64,000 bases of DNA from J095 sp964517605 (GTDB taxonomy: Bacteria; Chloroflexota; Anaerolineae; 4572-78; J111): positions 1 through 64,000 of the forward strand of contig CAZFCE010000007.1 of the NCBI GenBank assembly GCA_964517605.1, read 5' to 3'. Positions 40,587 through 47,837 of this stretch are shown piece by piece. The notes below the pieces were generated by a model. The model was given only the letters and a program-made list of their open reading frames with translations, did no database searches and was not told the DNA's origin. How positions within the stretch are numbered: position 1 is the stretch's first letter; each line of letters starts with the position of its first letter. Position numbers and translations under genes: made by a program.

Positions 40587-42830
40587 ATGCAAGAAAATAC
40601 GGCCCGGCCATCATTAAAATTTACCCTCATTTTTTTAAGCGTGTACGCGTTGGTCTATTTGCTGTCGCGGCTGGCCAACCTCACGCTGTTGCCGGCGCAC
40701 TACGACGAAATGGCCCAACTCCGGCGGCTGGCCGAATTTGTGGGTGAAGGCCACATTTTTGTGGGCCTGGAAGACAACTTAAAATGGTTTCAGCTTTGGC
40801 TGCTGGCGGCGCTAGCGTGGCTGCCGGCCAGCCCGCTCTGGATTGGCCGGTTCACCTCAATTTTAACCGGGCTGGCGGGCGGCTTGGGCTGTTACGCTCT
40901 GGCCCTGGAATTGTACCGGCGCGCGTCGGTGGGCGTGATTGCCGCCTGGCTGTACCTGGTAACGCCCTTTGTCTTTTTTTACGACCGCATCACCATGCCC
41001 GATAGCCTGCTGACCACGTTTGGCATCTGGACAATGTTTTTTAGCCTGCGGGCCATCCGGCGCGAACAATACCGCTGGGCCGTGGCCGCCGGGTTGGCCA
41101 TCAGCGCGGCCAGCCTCACCAAATTGTCCGGCCTGGCTTATTTGGTGATTCCCGTGGCGGCGCTGCTGCTTTTTGTCCCGCCCAACGCCTGGTTGGGTCG
41201 CTGGAAGTTGATGGCGACCATGTATTTACCGGCGGCGCTGGGCGCGGCGGTGTTGGCGGCCTTTTTAAATTCGCAGAACATGCTGGTGTATTCCACCAAA
41301 GTTGCCGGCGGCAGCCTGATTGACCCGGCGCTTTGGCTGACCAACAGCCAACTGGCCGCCAGTTGGCTGAGCAGCTTGCTCACCGCGCCGCTGCTGCTGC
41401 TGGGGTTGGTCGGCGTGGCGTTGGCGCTCATCCGCCGCGACCGGGCCGCGGTGTACGTGCTGGCCGCGCCGGTGGCGGTGGCGGTGGCGTTTATTGCGGT
41501 TTCCAAAACCTGGTATCCCCGCTATTTAATGCCGGCGGCTCCGGCGCTGCTATTGTTGGGCGCGTGGGCGCTCAATGCGCTGGCGCAACGGCTGGATAAA
41601 TTCAGGTGGGGGCGGTGGGCGGTTATCGCGCTGGCGCTGGCGTTGGCCCTGCCCGCGCTTGTCACCGATTTTTGGCTGGTGGTTAATCCATCTCAGGCCG
41701 CGCTGCACCGCGATGAAGCCCGGCAGTACATTACCGGCTGGGCCAACACCTATCGTTTGGCCGATGCCGGCGCGTTTGTGGCCCAAAAAGCGCAGAACTA
41801 CGATAAAATTTACCTGGCGCTCAACGCCGATTCCTTTATTGTGGTTGAAGGGCTAAAATATTACTTTGATGCACCGGCCAATGTGAAAATTGTAAAATTT
41901 GCGCCTCGCTCTGGCCACGCCATACAGGATTTAAACGCATGGTCTCAGCAGCGCCCCACGTTTCTCATTTTGAACATGGCGCACGAAAAAGGGCTGGACG
42001 AAGTGTGGACCAATTCGGAGCAGTTTGCGCAGGGCCAAAAACTCACCGGTTTTCTCCGGCCCGGCGGCGAAACCAGCGTTGATGTGTACCAGTGGTTGTC
42101 GGTTCCGGCGCTGGCCGAACAGTGGGCCGCCCACAGCGCCGTTGCCACGCCGGTAATTCTCTCGCGGATTACCAATGTGCCTGATGCGGCGGGCACGGCC
42201 CGGTTTGAGCCGTTGAGCCAGCCGGCGCTGGCTACCGCCGATTTTGTGTTACTTGATGCCGAAACTTTGGCCGGCGACGCGCTCCGGGCGGTGCTGCCGG
42301 GTGGTGCTACCGGCAATTGGCCGGCTCAACTGCCTGATAATTGGGCGCTAACGCGGCAATCTCCCGGCAACTGGTATTTGTTCCGGCTGGAAGATAACGC
42401 GCCGCCGCAACAACCGGCATCAACCACGCTGGCCAACGCCATCACCTTTACCGGTTTTGATTTGCCGCAGCGGGAGTTTACCCCCGGCCAAACGGTTGAA
42501 CCGATTTTGCACTGGCAGGCGTTGGCCGCGCCGCCGGAGGATTATGTGGTGTTTGCCCAACTCATTGGCCCGGATGGCCAACTTTACGCCCAGCAGGATG
42601 CCCCGCCGTTGTTGCCCACCGGGAGTTGGCGGCCCGGCCAACGGTTGGCTGCCAGTATTAAAGTTCCGCTGGCGGCGGAGGTGCCACCCGGCGCGTACCG
42701 GCTGATTGTGGGGCTGTACCGGCCCGGCAGTGGCGAGCGGTTGGCCGCGTTACAGGCCGATGGCCGCCGTTGGCCCAACGACGCCATTCAACTGACCCAG
42801 GTGACGGTGCTCCCGGCTCAATCGCCCTGA
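40587..42830 (+). CDS. GT39-type polytopic glycosyltransferase with one beta-sandwich module
   Basis: Membrane protein of 747 aa starting at ATG 40587. About ten hydrophobic segments fill residues 12-365. The first loop carries PAHYDEMAQLRRL (about 37-49), the acidic catalytic-type motif, then GLEDNLKWFQLWLL, where the second conserved loop residue is expected. VFFYDRITMPDSLLT (about 130) is typical of ArnT/PMT-like proteins. A middle extracytoplasmic part is followed by one beta-sandwich module (about 625-740; LHWQALAAPPEDYVVF). It is the third GT39-type gene in a row and directly precedes the secreted GH99-like protein. Confidence 0.72.
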   Translation: MQENTARPSLKFTLIFLSVYALVYLLSRLANLTLLPAHYDEMAQLRRLAEFVGEGHIFVGLEDNLKWFQLWLLAALAWLPASPLWIGRFTSILTGLAGGLGCYALALELYRRASVGVIAAWLYLVTPFVFFYDRITMPDSLLTTFGIWTMFFSLRAIRREQYRWAVAAGLAISAASLTKLSGLAYLVIPVAALLLFVPPNAWLGRWKLMATMYLPAALGAAVLAAFLNSQNMLVYSTKVAGGSLIDPALWLTNSQLAASWLSSLLTAPLLLLGLVGVALALIRRDRAAVYVLAAPVAVAVAFIAVSKTWYPRYLMPAAPALLLLGAWALNALAQRLDKFRWGRWAVIALALALALPALVTDFWLVVNPSQAALHRDEARQYITGWANTYRLADAGAFVAQKAQNYDKIYLALNADSFIVVEGLKYYFDAPANVKIVKFAPRSGHAIQDLNAWSQQRPTFLILNMAHEKGLDEVWTNSEQFAQGQKLTGFLRPGGETSVDVYQWLSVPALAEQWAAHSAVATPVILSRITNVPDAAGTARFEPLSQPALATADFVLLDAETLAGDALRAVLPGGATGNWPAQLPDNWALTRQSPGNWYLFRLEDNAPPQQPASTTLANAITFTGFDLPQREFTPGQTVEPILHWQALAAPPEDYVVFAQLIGPDGQLYAQQDAPPLLPTGSWRPGQRLAASIKVPLAAEVPPGAYRLIVGLYRPGSGERLAALQADGRRWPNDAIQLTQVTVLPAQSP

Positions 42831-42869
42831 TTGCGCCGGTTTATTGCTGTAGGTAACGGAGTAAATTTT

Positions 42870-44996
42870 ATGAAATCAACGGTTAAAATCCTGTTGTTGC
42901 TGCTGGTGCTGGGGGCCGCGCTGCCGTCATCGGTTTGGGCGCAATCGCCGCCGCCGGTGCTGGCCTTTTACTACGCCTGGTTTGACCAGAACACCTGGAC
43001 TTCCGGCCAATCGGTTGATTTGCCGGCGGTGCATTACAACTCCGCCGACCCGGCCACTATCGAGCGGCAGGTGACGCAGGCCGCCGGCGCGGGCATTGAC
43101 GTGCTGGTGCAGAGTTGGTACGGCCCGCAGGTAGAAAACAACCAGACCGAAACCAATTTTCGGACGTTGCTGGCCACCGCCCCGGCGCACGGGCTGCATG
43201 CCGCCGTTAGTTTTGAAACCGGCGGCCCGTTTTTTGCCAACGCCGAGGCCGTAACCGGCGCGCTGACCACGCTGCTCAACACGCACGTGCCGCAGCCGGG
43301 GTATTTCAGGTATCAGGACAAGCCGGTTATCTTTTTCTGGCGGCAGCAGCGTTTTTCGGTGGAACAGTGGCAGGCCATTCGCGCCCAGGTTGACCCCAAC
43401 CACACCACCCTGTGGATTGCCGAAGGCACCGACCTGAGCTACCAGGCCGTGTTCGACGGGCATCACCTGTACAGCATCGCCTGGGCCGCTTCGCCGGCGG
43501 CAGAACTGGCCAAATGGGGCGATCGGGTGCGGGCCTACGAAGCCAAAAACGGCGTTGACCGCCTGTGGATTGCCACCGCCATGCCCGGCTATGACGACAC
43601 CAAATTGCCTCGCGCCGATGCCTTTTCCGTGCCGCGCCGCAACGGTGACTATTACCGGGCCGCGTGGCAGGGCGCGGCAGCCAGCCGGCCCGATATGATC
43701 ATCATCACCAGTTTTAACGAGTGGCCCGAAGGCACCCAAATTGAACCCTCCGCCGGCTACGGCAATCAATACCTGGATATTACCCGTGAATTAGTGACCG
43801 GTTTAAAGGGCGCGCCGCCGCCGGCGGCTATTCCGGCGGCAGAGGCGCAACCGGCGGCCCCGCCCGCCGCTCCGGCTTTGCAGGCAACTCCGCCGGCTGG
43901 GCCAATCATCAAAAATACCAATATTACCAACGTGCGCAGCGGCCCCACCACCGGCTCCGAGATTATGGGCCGGTTGCCCGCCGGCAGCCAGGCGCAGGTT
44001 ACGGGCCGCACCGAGGCCGGTGATTGGTGGCAAATTGCGTTTGATACCGGGCCGGGCTGGGTTGCCGCCGAAGTGGTGGAATTTAACGGCGACCGGGCCG
44101 CTGTGCCGGTGGTGGTGGCAGCGGCGGTTGTTACCCCCACCGTTACCGCCGCGCCCACGGCTACTGCCACACCGGCGGCAGCCGTGCGGATTCCGGCGGG
44201 CGGCACCAATATGCGCAGCGGCCCCGGTTTAAATTTTGATTTGCTGGGGCGGCTCCCCGAAAACAGCAGCCACCTTGTGACCGGCAAAGACGAAACCGGC
44301 GAGTGGTGGCAAATTGAAGACCCGGCGGGCCAAAATGGCCGGGCCTGGGTGGCGGCGGCGGTGGTTGAGTTTAGCGGCCAGGCCGAAGCCGTGCCGGTGG
44401 AGCGCCCGGTGGCGGCCAACGCCACGCCCACGCCCACCCTTACGCCCTCCGCTACCCCTTCGCCCACACCTACCGTGCCGGTAATTGCCGGTTCGGTGGA
44501 GGCGCTGGACGCCATCAACGTGCGCTCACAGCCTTCCTCCACCGGCGAGTTGGCGGGCGGGATGTATTTGGGCGAAACCGCCGATGTGCTGGCCATCAGC
44601 CCGGATGGCAAGTGGTGGCAAATTAGTTTAAAGGGTACGCCGGGCTGGGTGGCGGCTGAGTTTGTGCGCTTTACCGGCGATAAAAATGCCGTGCCGATTT
44701 TTGGCCTCGGTACAGTTACGCCCACCGCCAGCCCCACCAGCGCGCGGCCAACCGCCACGCCCTACATCTTCCCCACCGAGCAGCCCACGCTGGCCCCCAC
44801 CCCCACCTCGGTTTATCAGGCGACGGCGGCGGCGCTGCTGGCCAACCGGGGCACCCCGGCAGCCACGCCGGCCAAATCGGACACCGCCGCGCCGGCATCG
44901 TCATTTGCCTGGAGCGATTTGCCGTGGGGGCTGGTGGCGCTGGCGATTATTGCCGGTTTTGTGTGGTACCAATTTTCGGCCCGGCGAAAACAGTAA
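42870..44996 (+). CDS. secreted GH99/WbsX-like protein with three SH3b domains and C-terminal anchor
   Basis: The 708-aa protein starts at ATG 42870 (GGAG 8 nt upstream; a TTG at 42831 lacks one). Order: signal peptide (1-25); a TIM-barrel-like domain (about 28-320) with FYYAWFDQNTW, VLVQSWYGPQ and FNEWPEGTQIEPSAGYG, motifs of GH99/WbsX-like families acting on mannose-type or rhamnan glycans; three bacterial SH3b domains (about 350-420, 455-515, 545-610), each with NVRSGP/NMRSGP/NVRSQP and WWQI; Thr/Pro linkers; and a membrane helix near the end followed by ARRKQ. It is predicted to work outside the cell, anchored to the membrane, and may trim or process the glycans made by the adjacent GT39-type enzymes. 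Confidence 0.72.
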   Translation: MKSTVKILLLLLVLGAALPSSVWAQSPPPVLAFYYAWFDQNTWTSGQSVDLPAVHYNSADPATIERQVTQAAGAGIDVLVQSWYGPQVENNQTETNFRTLLATAPAHGLHAAVSFETGGPFFANAEAVTGALTTLLNTHVPQPGYFRYQDKPVIFFWRQQRFSVEQWQAIRAQVDPNHTTLWIAEGTDLSYQAVFDGHHLYSIAWAASPAAELAKWGDRVRAYEAKNGVDRLWIATAMPGYDDTKLPRADAFSVPRRNGDYYRAAWQGAAASRPDMIIITSFNEWPEGTQIEPSAGYGNQYLDITRELVTGLKGAPPPAAIPAAEAQPAAPPAAPALQATPPAGPIIKNTNITNVRSGPTTGSEIMGRLPAGSQAQVTGRTEAGDWWQIAFDTGPGWVAAEVVEFNGDRAAVPVVVAAAVVTPTVTAAPTATATPAAAVRIPAGGTNMRSGPGLNFDLLGRLPENSSHLVTGKDETGEWWQIEDPAGQNGRAWVAAAVVEFSGQAEAVPVERPVAANATPTPTLTPSATPSPTPTVPVIAGSVEALDAINVRSQPSSTGELAGGMYLGETADVLAISPDGKWWQISLKGTPGWVAAEFVRFTGDKNAVPIFGLGTVTPTASPTSARPTATPYIFPTEQPTLAPTPTSVYQATAAALLANRGTPAATPAKSDTAAPASSFAWSDLPWGLVALAIIAGFVWYQFSARRKQ

Positions 44997-45011
44997 TCTT
45001 TGTTGCCTCGT

Positions 45012-45047
45012 AAAAAAAGCGCCCGTTGATTGCCAACGGGCGCTTTT
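45012..45047. terminator. bidirectional terminator between convergent genes
   Basis: AAAAGCGCCCGTTG (45015-45028) and its exact complement (45034-45047) form a 14-bp stem with a 5-nt loop. An A run precedes it and four Ts end it, so it can stop the GH99-like transcript and the convergent OsmC transcript. Confidence 0.85.
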
Positions 45048-45074
45048 GGGTTAAATCGGGGAATAGCGGGCGGT

Positions 45075-45503
45075 TTAAATCAGTTTGGCGTCAACGGTGA
45101 TTTCTTTTACGCCCGCCAGCGCCTTGGAGACCGGGCAGCCCTTTTTAGAGGCGTCAATCTGGGCCATAAAAGTTTCTTCATCCACGCCCGGCACATTGGC
45201 CCGGCAGGTTAAATGAATTTTGGTAATCCAGGGCGCGCCGTCAACCTGTTCCAGGTATACTTTGGCGCTGGTTTCAATGCGGTTGGGCGGAAAACCGGCA
45301 TTGGTAAGCACCGCGCTGAGAAACATTGAAAAACAGCCGGCGTGCGCGGCCCCAATCAATTCTTCGGGGTTGGTGCCGGGTTCCTCCTCAAAGCGGGTAG
45401 CAAACGAGAACGGCCCTTCAAACGCGCCGCTGCCCAGCTTCATAGAGCCTGTGCCCTGCCGTAAATTTCCTTGCCATACTGCATCAGCATTTCTAACCGA
45501 CAT
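45075..45503 (-). CDS. OsmC-family organic hydroperoxide peroxidase
   Basis: The 142-aa protein starts at ATG 45503 (GGAGG 6 nt upstream; a TTG upstream overlaps that site). OsmC/Ohr proteins reduce organic and fatty-acid hydroperoxides using two Cys. Both are present, in AHAGCFSMFLSAVL (about 55) and KKGCPVSKAL (about 120), in the OsmC rather than Ohr context. Its promoter (45559-45587) lies between it and the thiol peroxidase gene on the same strand, so the two are independently transcribed but probably serve the same stress response. Confidence 0.88.
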   Translation of the reverse strand: MSVRNADAVWQGNLRQGTGSMKLGSGAFEGPFSFATRFEEEPGTNPEELIGAAHAGCFSMFLSAVLTNAGFPPNRIETSAKVYLEQVDGAPWITKIHLTCRANVPGVDEETFMAQIDASKKGCPVSKALAGVKEITVDAKLI

Positions 45504-45558
45504 TTTTTGCCTCCTCAAACGCTATTTTCAGCCGCTTGTGCGGCCAGAATTACTTTTT

Positions 45559-45587
45559 ATATTAAGGGATGCCCGCTGTTCAGTCAA
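45559..45587 (-). promoter_or_regulatory. promoter of the OsmC gene, with leader hairpin
   Basis: Minus strand: TTGACT (45587-45582), a 17-bp spacer and TAATAT (45564-45559). The -35 overlaps the stop codon of the tpx gene. A GCCGC-TTGT-GCGGC hairpin (45531-45544) lies about 8 nt after the expected start. Confidence 0.6.
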
Positions 45588-46104
45588 CCACTTGTTGCAG
45601 CGCCGCCAGCGCGGCCTCGTAGTTGGGGTGCTGGGCAATCTCCGGCACGTACTCCGCGTAGCGAACCATGCCGGCGGCGTCAACCACAAACACGGCCCGC
45701 TGTTCAACGCGGATTTCTTTGATGTAAGTGCCGTAAGCCGCGCCAAATGACATCTCCCGGTAATCCGACAACATTTGAATATTCTCAATGCCGGCGCTTT
45801 CGCACCATTGTTTTTGGGCCACCGGCAAATCCACGCTGATGGTGTACGCGGCCACTTTATCGCCGTATTGGCCCACCGCCTCGTTAAAACGGCGGGTTTG
45901 GGCATCGCAAATACCGGTGTTGAGCGATGGCACCACGTTAATCAGCCGCGCTTTGCCCGCCGATTCCGCCAGCGAAACGGTGTTGGCGGAGAATAAATTG
46001 TTGGGCAGCGCAAAATTGGGGGCCGGGTCGCCTGCTTTGAGCTGATTGCCAATAACGGTGAGCGGGTTGCCTTTAAAGGTTACGCCTCCGGCGCGTTCGG
46101 TCAT
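45580..46104 (-). CDS. tpx: thiol peroxidase (Tpx-type peroxiredoxin)
   Basis: Cytoplasmic peroxidase of 174 aa reducing hydrogen peroxide and alkyl hydroperoxides with thioredoxin. The catalytic motif SLNTGICDAQTRRF includes Thr63 and peroxidatic Cys66; the resolving Cys101 is in QKQWCESAG, the helix position typical of atypical two-Cys Tpx. Length and the N-terminal TFKGNPLTVIGNQLKAGD match the family. The binding site AAAGGAG is 11 nt from the ATG. A palindrome at the transcription start (46135-46148) suggests control by a repressor. Confidence 0.93.
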   Translation of the reverse strand: MTERAGGVTFKGNPLTVIGNQLKAGDPAPNFALPNNLFSANTVSLAESAGKARLINVVPSLNTGICDAQTRRFNEAVGQYGDKVAAYTISVDLPVAQKQWCESAGIENIQMLSDYREMSFGAAYGTYIKEIRVEQRAVFVVDAAGMVRYAEYVPEIAQHPNYEAALAALQQVVD

Positions 46105-46134
46105 GGTAAAAAATCTCCTTTTGATGAAGTAATA

Positions 46135-46176
46135 TACTAACTTTAGTAATTATAAAGCTATTAAACTGCCTGGCAA
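46135..46176 (-). promoter_or_regulatory. tpx promoter with palindromic operator at the transcription start
   Basis: Minus strand: TTGCCA (46176-46171), a 16-bp spacer and TATAAT (46154-46149). Right after the -10 lies the perfect palindrome TACTAA-CT-TTAGTA (46135-46148), covering the expected start site. Its size and placement suit a dimeric winged-helix repressor such as a MarR- or HxlR-type redox regulator. That identity is inference. Confidence 0.65.
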
Positions 46177-46202
46177 AAACTGAATCCGAATTGTGCGGTT
46201 CC

Positions 46203-46232
46203 TTCTTGTTCTGTGGGGGCTTATGTTATAAT
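46203..46232 (+). promoter_or_regulatory. promoter of the glutamate-cysteine ligase-like gene
   Basis: TTCTTG (46203-46208), an 18-bp spacer and TATAAT (46227-46232) preceded by TGT. A small TAGCC/GGCTA hairpin (46243-46260) starts about 4 nt after the expected start and includes part of the G-rich ribosome binding site. Confidence 0.6.
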
Positions 46233-46262
46233 TTTTTTAAATTAGCCAACAGGGGGGCTACT

Positions 46263-47366
46263 GTGGATTGGCGTGATTTAACAATTGGCATTGAAGAAGA
46301 ATATCAGATTATCAACCCGGAGTCACGGGAGCTAACTTCGTACATCTCCGAGATTTTGAGCCAGGGGGCGGTACTCTTTCGCGACCAGGTGAAACCGGAG
46401 TTTTTGCAATCGCAAATAGAAATTGGCAGCCGCGTTTGCCACAACGTTCAGGAAGCCCGGCACGAAGTAACCCGGCTGCGCCGTTTGGTTAACGACATTG
46501 CCCGCCGGAACAACCGCATTATTGTGGCTGCCGGCACGCACCCGTTTTCGCGCTGGCAAGACCAAATCATCACCGACCAGGATCGGTACAAGGCGTTGCT
46601 CAGGGATATGAACCTGGTGGTGCAGCGGTTGCTGGTGTTTGGCCTGCACGTGCATATCGGCATCCCCGATAAGGATTTACGGATTGACGTGATGAACCAG
46701 GCGGCGTATTTTATGCCGCACATCCTCACCCTGTCCACGTCATCGCCGTTTTGGTCTGGGCGATACACCGGCCTCAAATCTTACCGCAGCGTGGTGTTTG
46801 AGGAATTGCCGCGCACCGGCCCACCGGAATATTTTGAGTCTAACCAGGAATACAGCCGCTACGTGGATACGTTGATCAAAACCCGCTGCATTGACGACCC
46901 TACCAAAATTTGGTGGGATATTCGCCCACATCCCCGGTTTCCCACGCTGGAGTTTAGAATGTGCGATTGCGCCACCAAAATTGACGAGGCCATTGCCATA
47001 GTGGCGCTGATTCAGGCGGTGGTGGCCAAGCTCATCCAATTGCGCGAAAAAAATCAAACCTGGCGCATTTACCGGCGCGGCCTGATTGCCGAAAACAAGT
47101 GGCGGGCCGTTAGAGATGGCGTGGACGGTAAACTCATTGATTTTGGCAAACAGGAAGAAGTGCCGATACGTTGTTTAATGGAAGAATTGCTGGAATTTAT
47201 TGACGACGTGACGCCGGCGCTGGGGGTACAGCCGGAAATTGATTACGTGCGGACTATTCTAAAAGACGGCACCAGCGCCGACCGCCAAATTCGCAAGTTT
47301 GAAGAAACGCACAGCCTGGAAGCGGTGGTGGACATGCTGGCCGAGGAAACGATGCAAGGCTGCTAA
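46263..47366 (+). CDS. YbdK-type carboxylate-amine ligase (glutamate-cysteine ligase 2 family)
   Basis: The 367-aa protein starts at GTG 46263, just after AGGGGGG; the longer frame upstream contains the promoter. Family GCS2 ligases join the gamma-carboxyl of glutamate, or a similar acid, to an amine using ATP; some make gamma-glutamylcysteine. Family landmarks are LTIGIEEEYQII at the N-terminus, the strand with SQIEIGSRVC, GTHPFSRW, GLHVHIGIPD, and WWDIRPHPRFPTLEFRMCD. No gshB is adjacent, so the true product is uncertain. Its location beside tpx and osmC supports a thiol-related role. It ends in the terminator shared with the convergent 6S-like RNA. Confidence 0.82.
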   Translation: MDWRDLTIGIEEEYQIINPESRELTSYISEILSQGAVLFRDQVKPEFLQSQIEIGSRVCHNVQEARHEVTRLRRLVNDIARRNNRIIVAAGTHPFSRWQDQIITDQDRYKALLRDMNLVVQRLLVFGLHVHIGIPDKDLRIDVMNQAAYFMPHILTLSTSSPFWSGRYTGLKSYRSVVFEELPRTGPPEYFESNQEYSRYVDTLIKTRCIDDPTKIWWDIRPHPRFPTLEFRMCDCATKIDEAIAIVALIQAVVAKLIQLREKNQTWRIYRRGLIAENKWRAVRDGVDGKLIDFGKQEEVPIRCLMEELLEFIDDVTPALGVQPEIDYVRTILKDGTSADRQIRKFEETHSLEAVVDMLAEETMQGC

Positions 47367-47371
47367 AATAA

Positions 47372-47404
47372 AAAAGCGCGGCGTTTTTTACGCCGCGCTT
47401 TTTT
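47372..47404. terminator. bidirectional terminator between the ligase gene and the 6S-like RNA
   Basis: A 12-bp perfect stem (AAAAGCGCGGCG 47372-47383 with CGCCGCGCTTTT 47391-47402), with a T run on the plus side and a matching A run that becomes a T run on the minus strand. It ends both convergent transcripts. Confidence 0.9.
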
Positions 47405-47578
47405 CCCCGCTGAACCGTGCGCTACCAGTTGTCCTTGAACCTGCGTTACCGCAGGTGGGTGCCTGGATAGAAAAGTTTGCCTTGCCGTTGCGGGCTATCG
47501 CATTCCATCTAAAACAGCAGCTCCCGATCAAGGAAATGTTGGCTCAAGACGCGTGGAGCATCACGAGAGCAGCAGGGA
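47403..47578 (-). ncRNA. ssrS: probable 6S RNA
   Basis: A minus-strand transcript of about 176 nt with a near-consensus promoter and a strong terminator. Its ends pair: UUCCCUGCUG (47579-47570) with CAGCGGGGAA (47412-47403), 10 bp with one G-U. A second helix follows (CGUG-A-UGCU with AGCG-CACG). Next comes an open region whose 3' side holds a stable hairpin (ACCUGCG-UUAC-type loop-CGCAGGU, 47456-47439), then UCAAGGACAACUGG, and a distal stem-loop. Length, closing stem, asymmetric central bubble, 3'-bubble hairpin and the UUCAAGG stretch match 6S RNA, which binds the housekeeping RNA polymerase by mimicking an open promoter. It does not look like SRP RNA, tmRNA or RNase P RNA. Confidence 0.6.
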
Positions 47579-47583
47579 ATGGC

Positions 47584-47612
47584 ATTGTAACACATTTACC
47601 CCCCGCTGACAA
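47584..47612 (-). promoter_or_regulatory. promoter of the 6S-like RNA
   Basis: Minus strand: TTGTCA (47612-47607), a 17-bp spacer and TACAAT (47589-47584) preceded by TGT. The start would fall at about 47577-47578, exactly at the base of the closing stem. Confidence 0.8.
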
Positions 47613-47679
47613 ATTGTTTGCCGGGCCGCCCCGGCGGTTATTGCCACGGCCCAAGCCCAGGTTAAACTCCAAAATCTAT

Positions 47680-47708
47680 TTGACATAAACTCAAGAGGTC
47701 GGTATCAT
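47680..47708 (+). promoter_or_regulatory. distal promoter of tig
   Basis: TTGACA (47680-47685), a 17-bp spacer and TATCAT (47703-47708). It lies about 120 bp before the tig start, giving a long leader. Between it and the 6S-like promoter (47613-47679) I see only a GC-rich CCGCC/GGCGG hairpin. Confidence 0.6.
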
Positions 47709-47766
47709 AAGAGATGAAAAGTGATGTGTAAATGCCACAAATACCTCGTAAAAATCAGCCAAATCT

Positions 47767-47795
47767 TTGCACGGGGCATTCCTTTATGCTATTAT
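47767..47795 (+). promoter_or_regulatory. proximal promoter of tig-clpP-clpX
   Basis: TTGCAC (47767-47772), a 17-bp spacer and TATTAT (47790-47795) preceded by TGC, about 40 bp before the GTG start. Confidence 0.6.
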
Positions 47796-47837
47796 CATAC
47801 ACTTGATACTTTATACTTTTAGAAGAGGTTTGTTCCC

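Noticed and set aside
47403..47578. SRP RNA, tmRNA or RNase P RNA for the structured RNA
   Set aside because: No GGAAG-type SRP apical loop, no tRNA-like end with a tag frame, and no conserved RNase P core motif were found.
47299..47688. 129-codon plus-strand frame after the ligase gene
   Set aside because: It starts inside the ligase gene, crosses a strong terminator and runs opposite the 6S-like RNA. Composition is atypical and there is no ribosome binding site.
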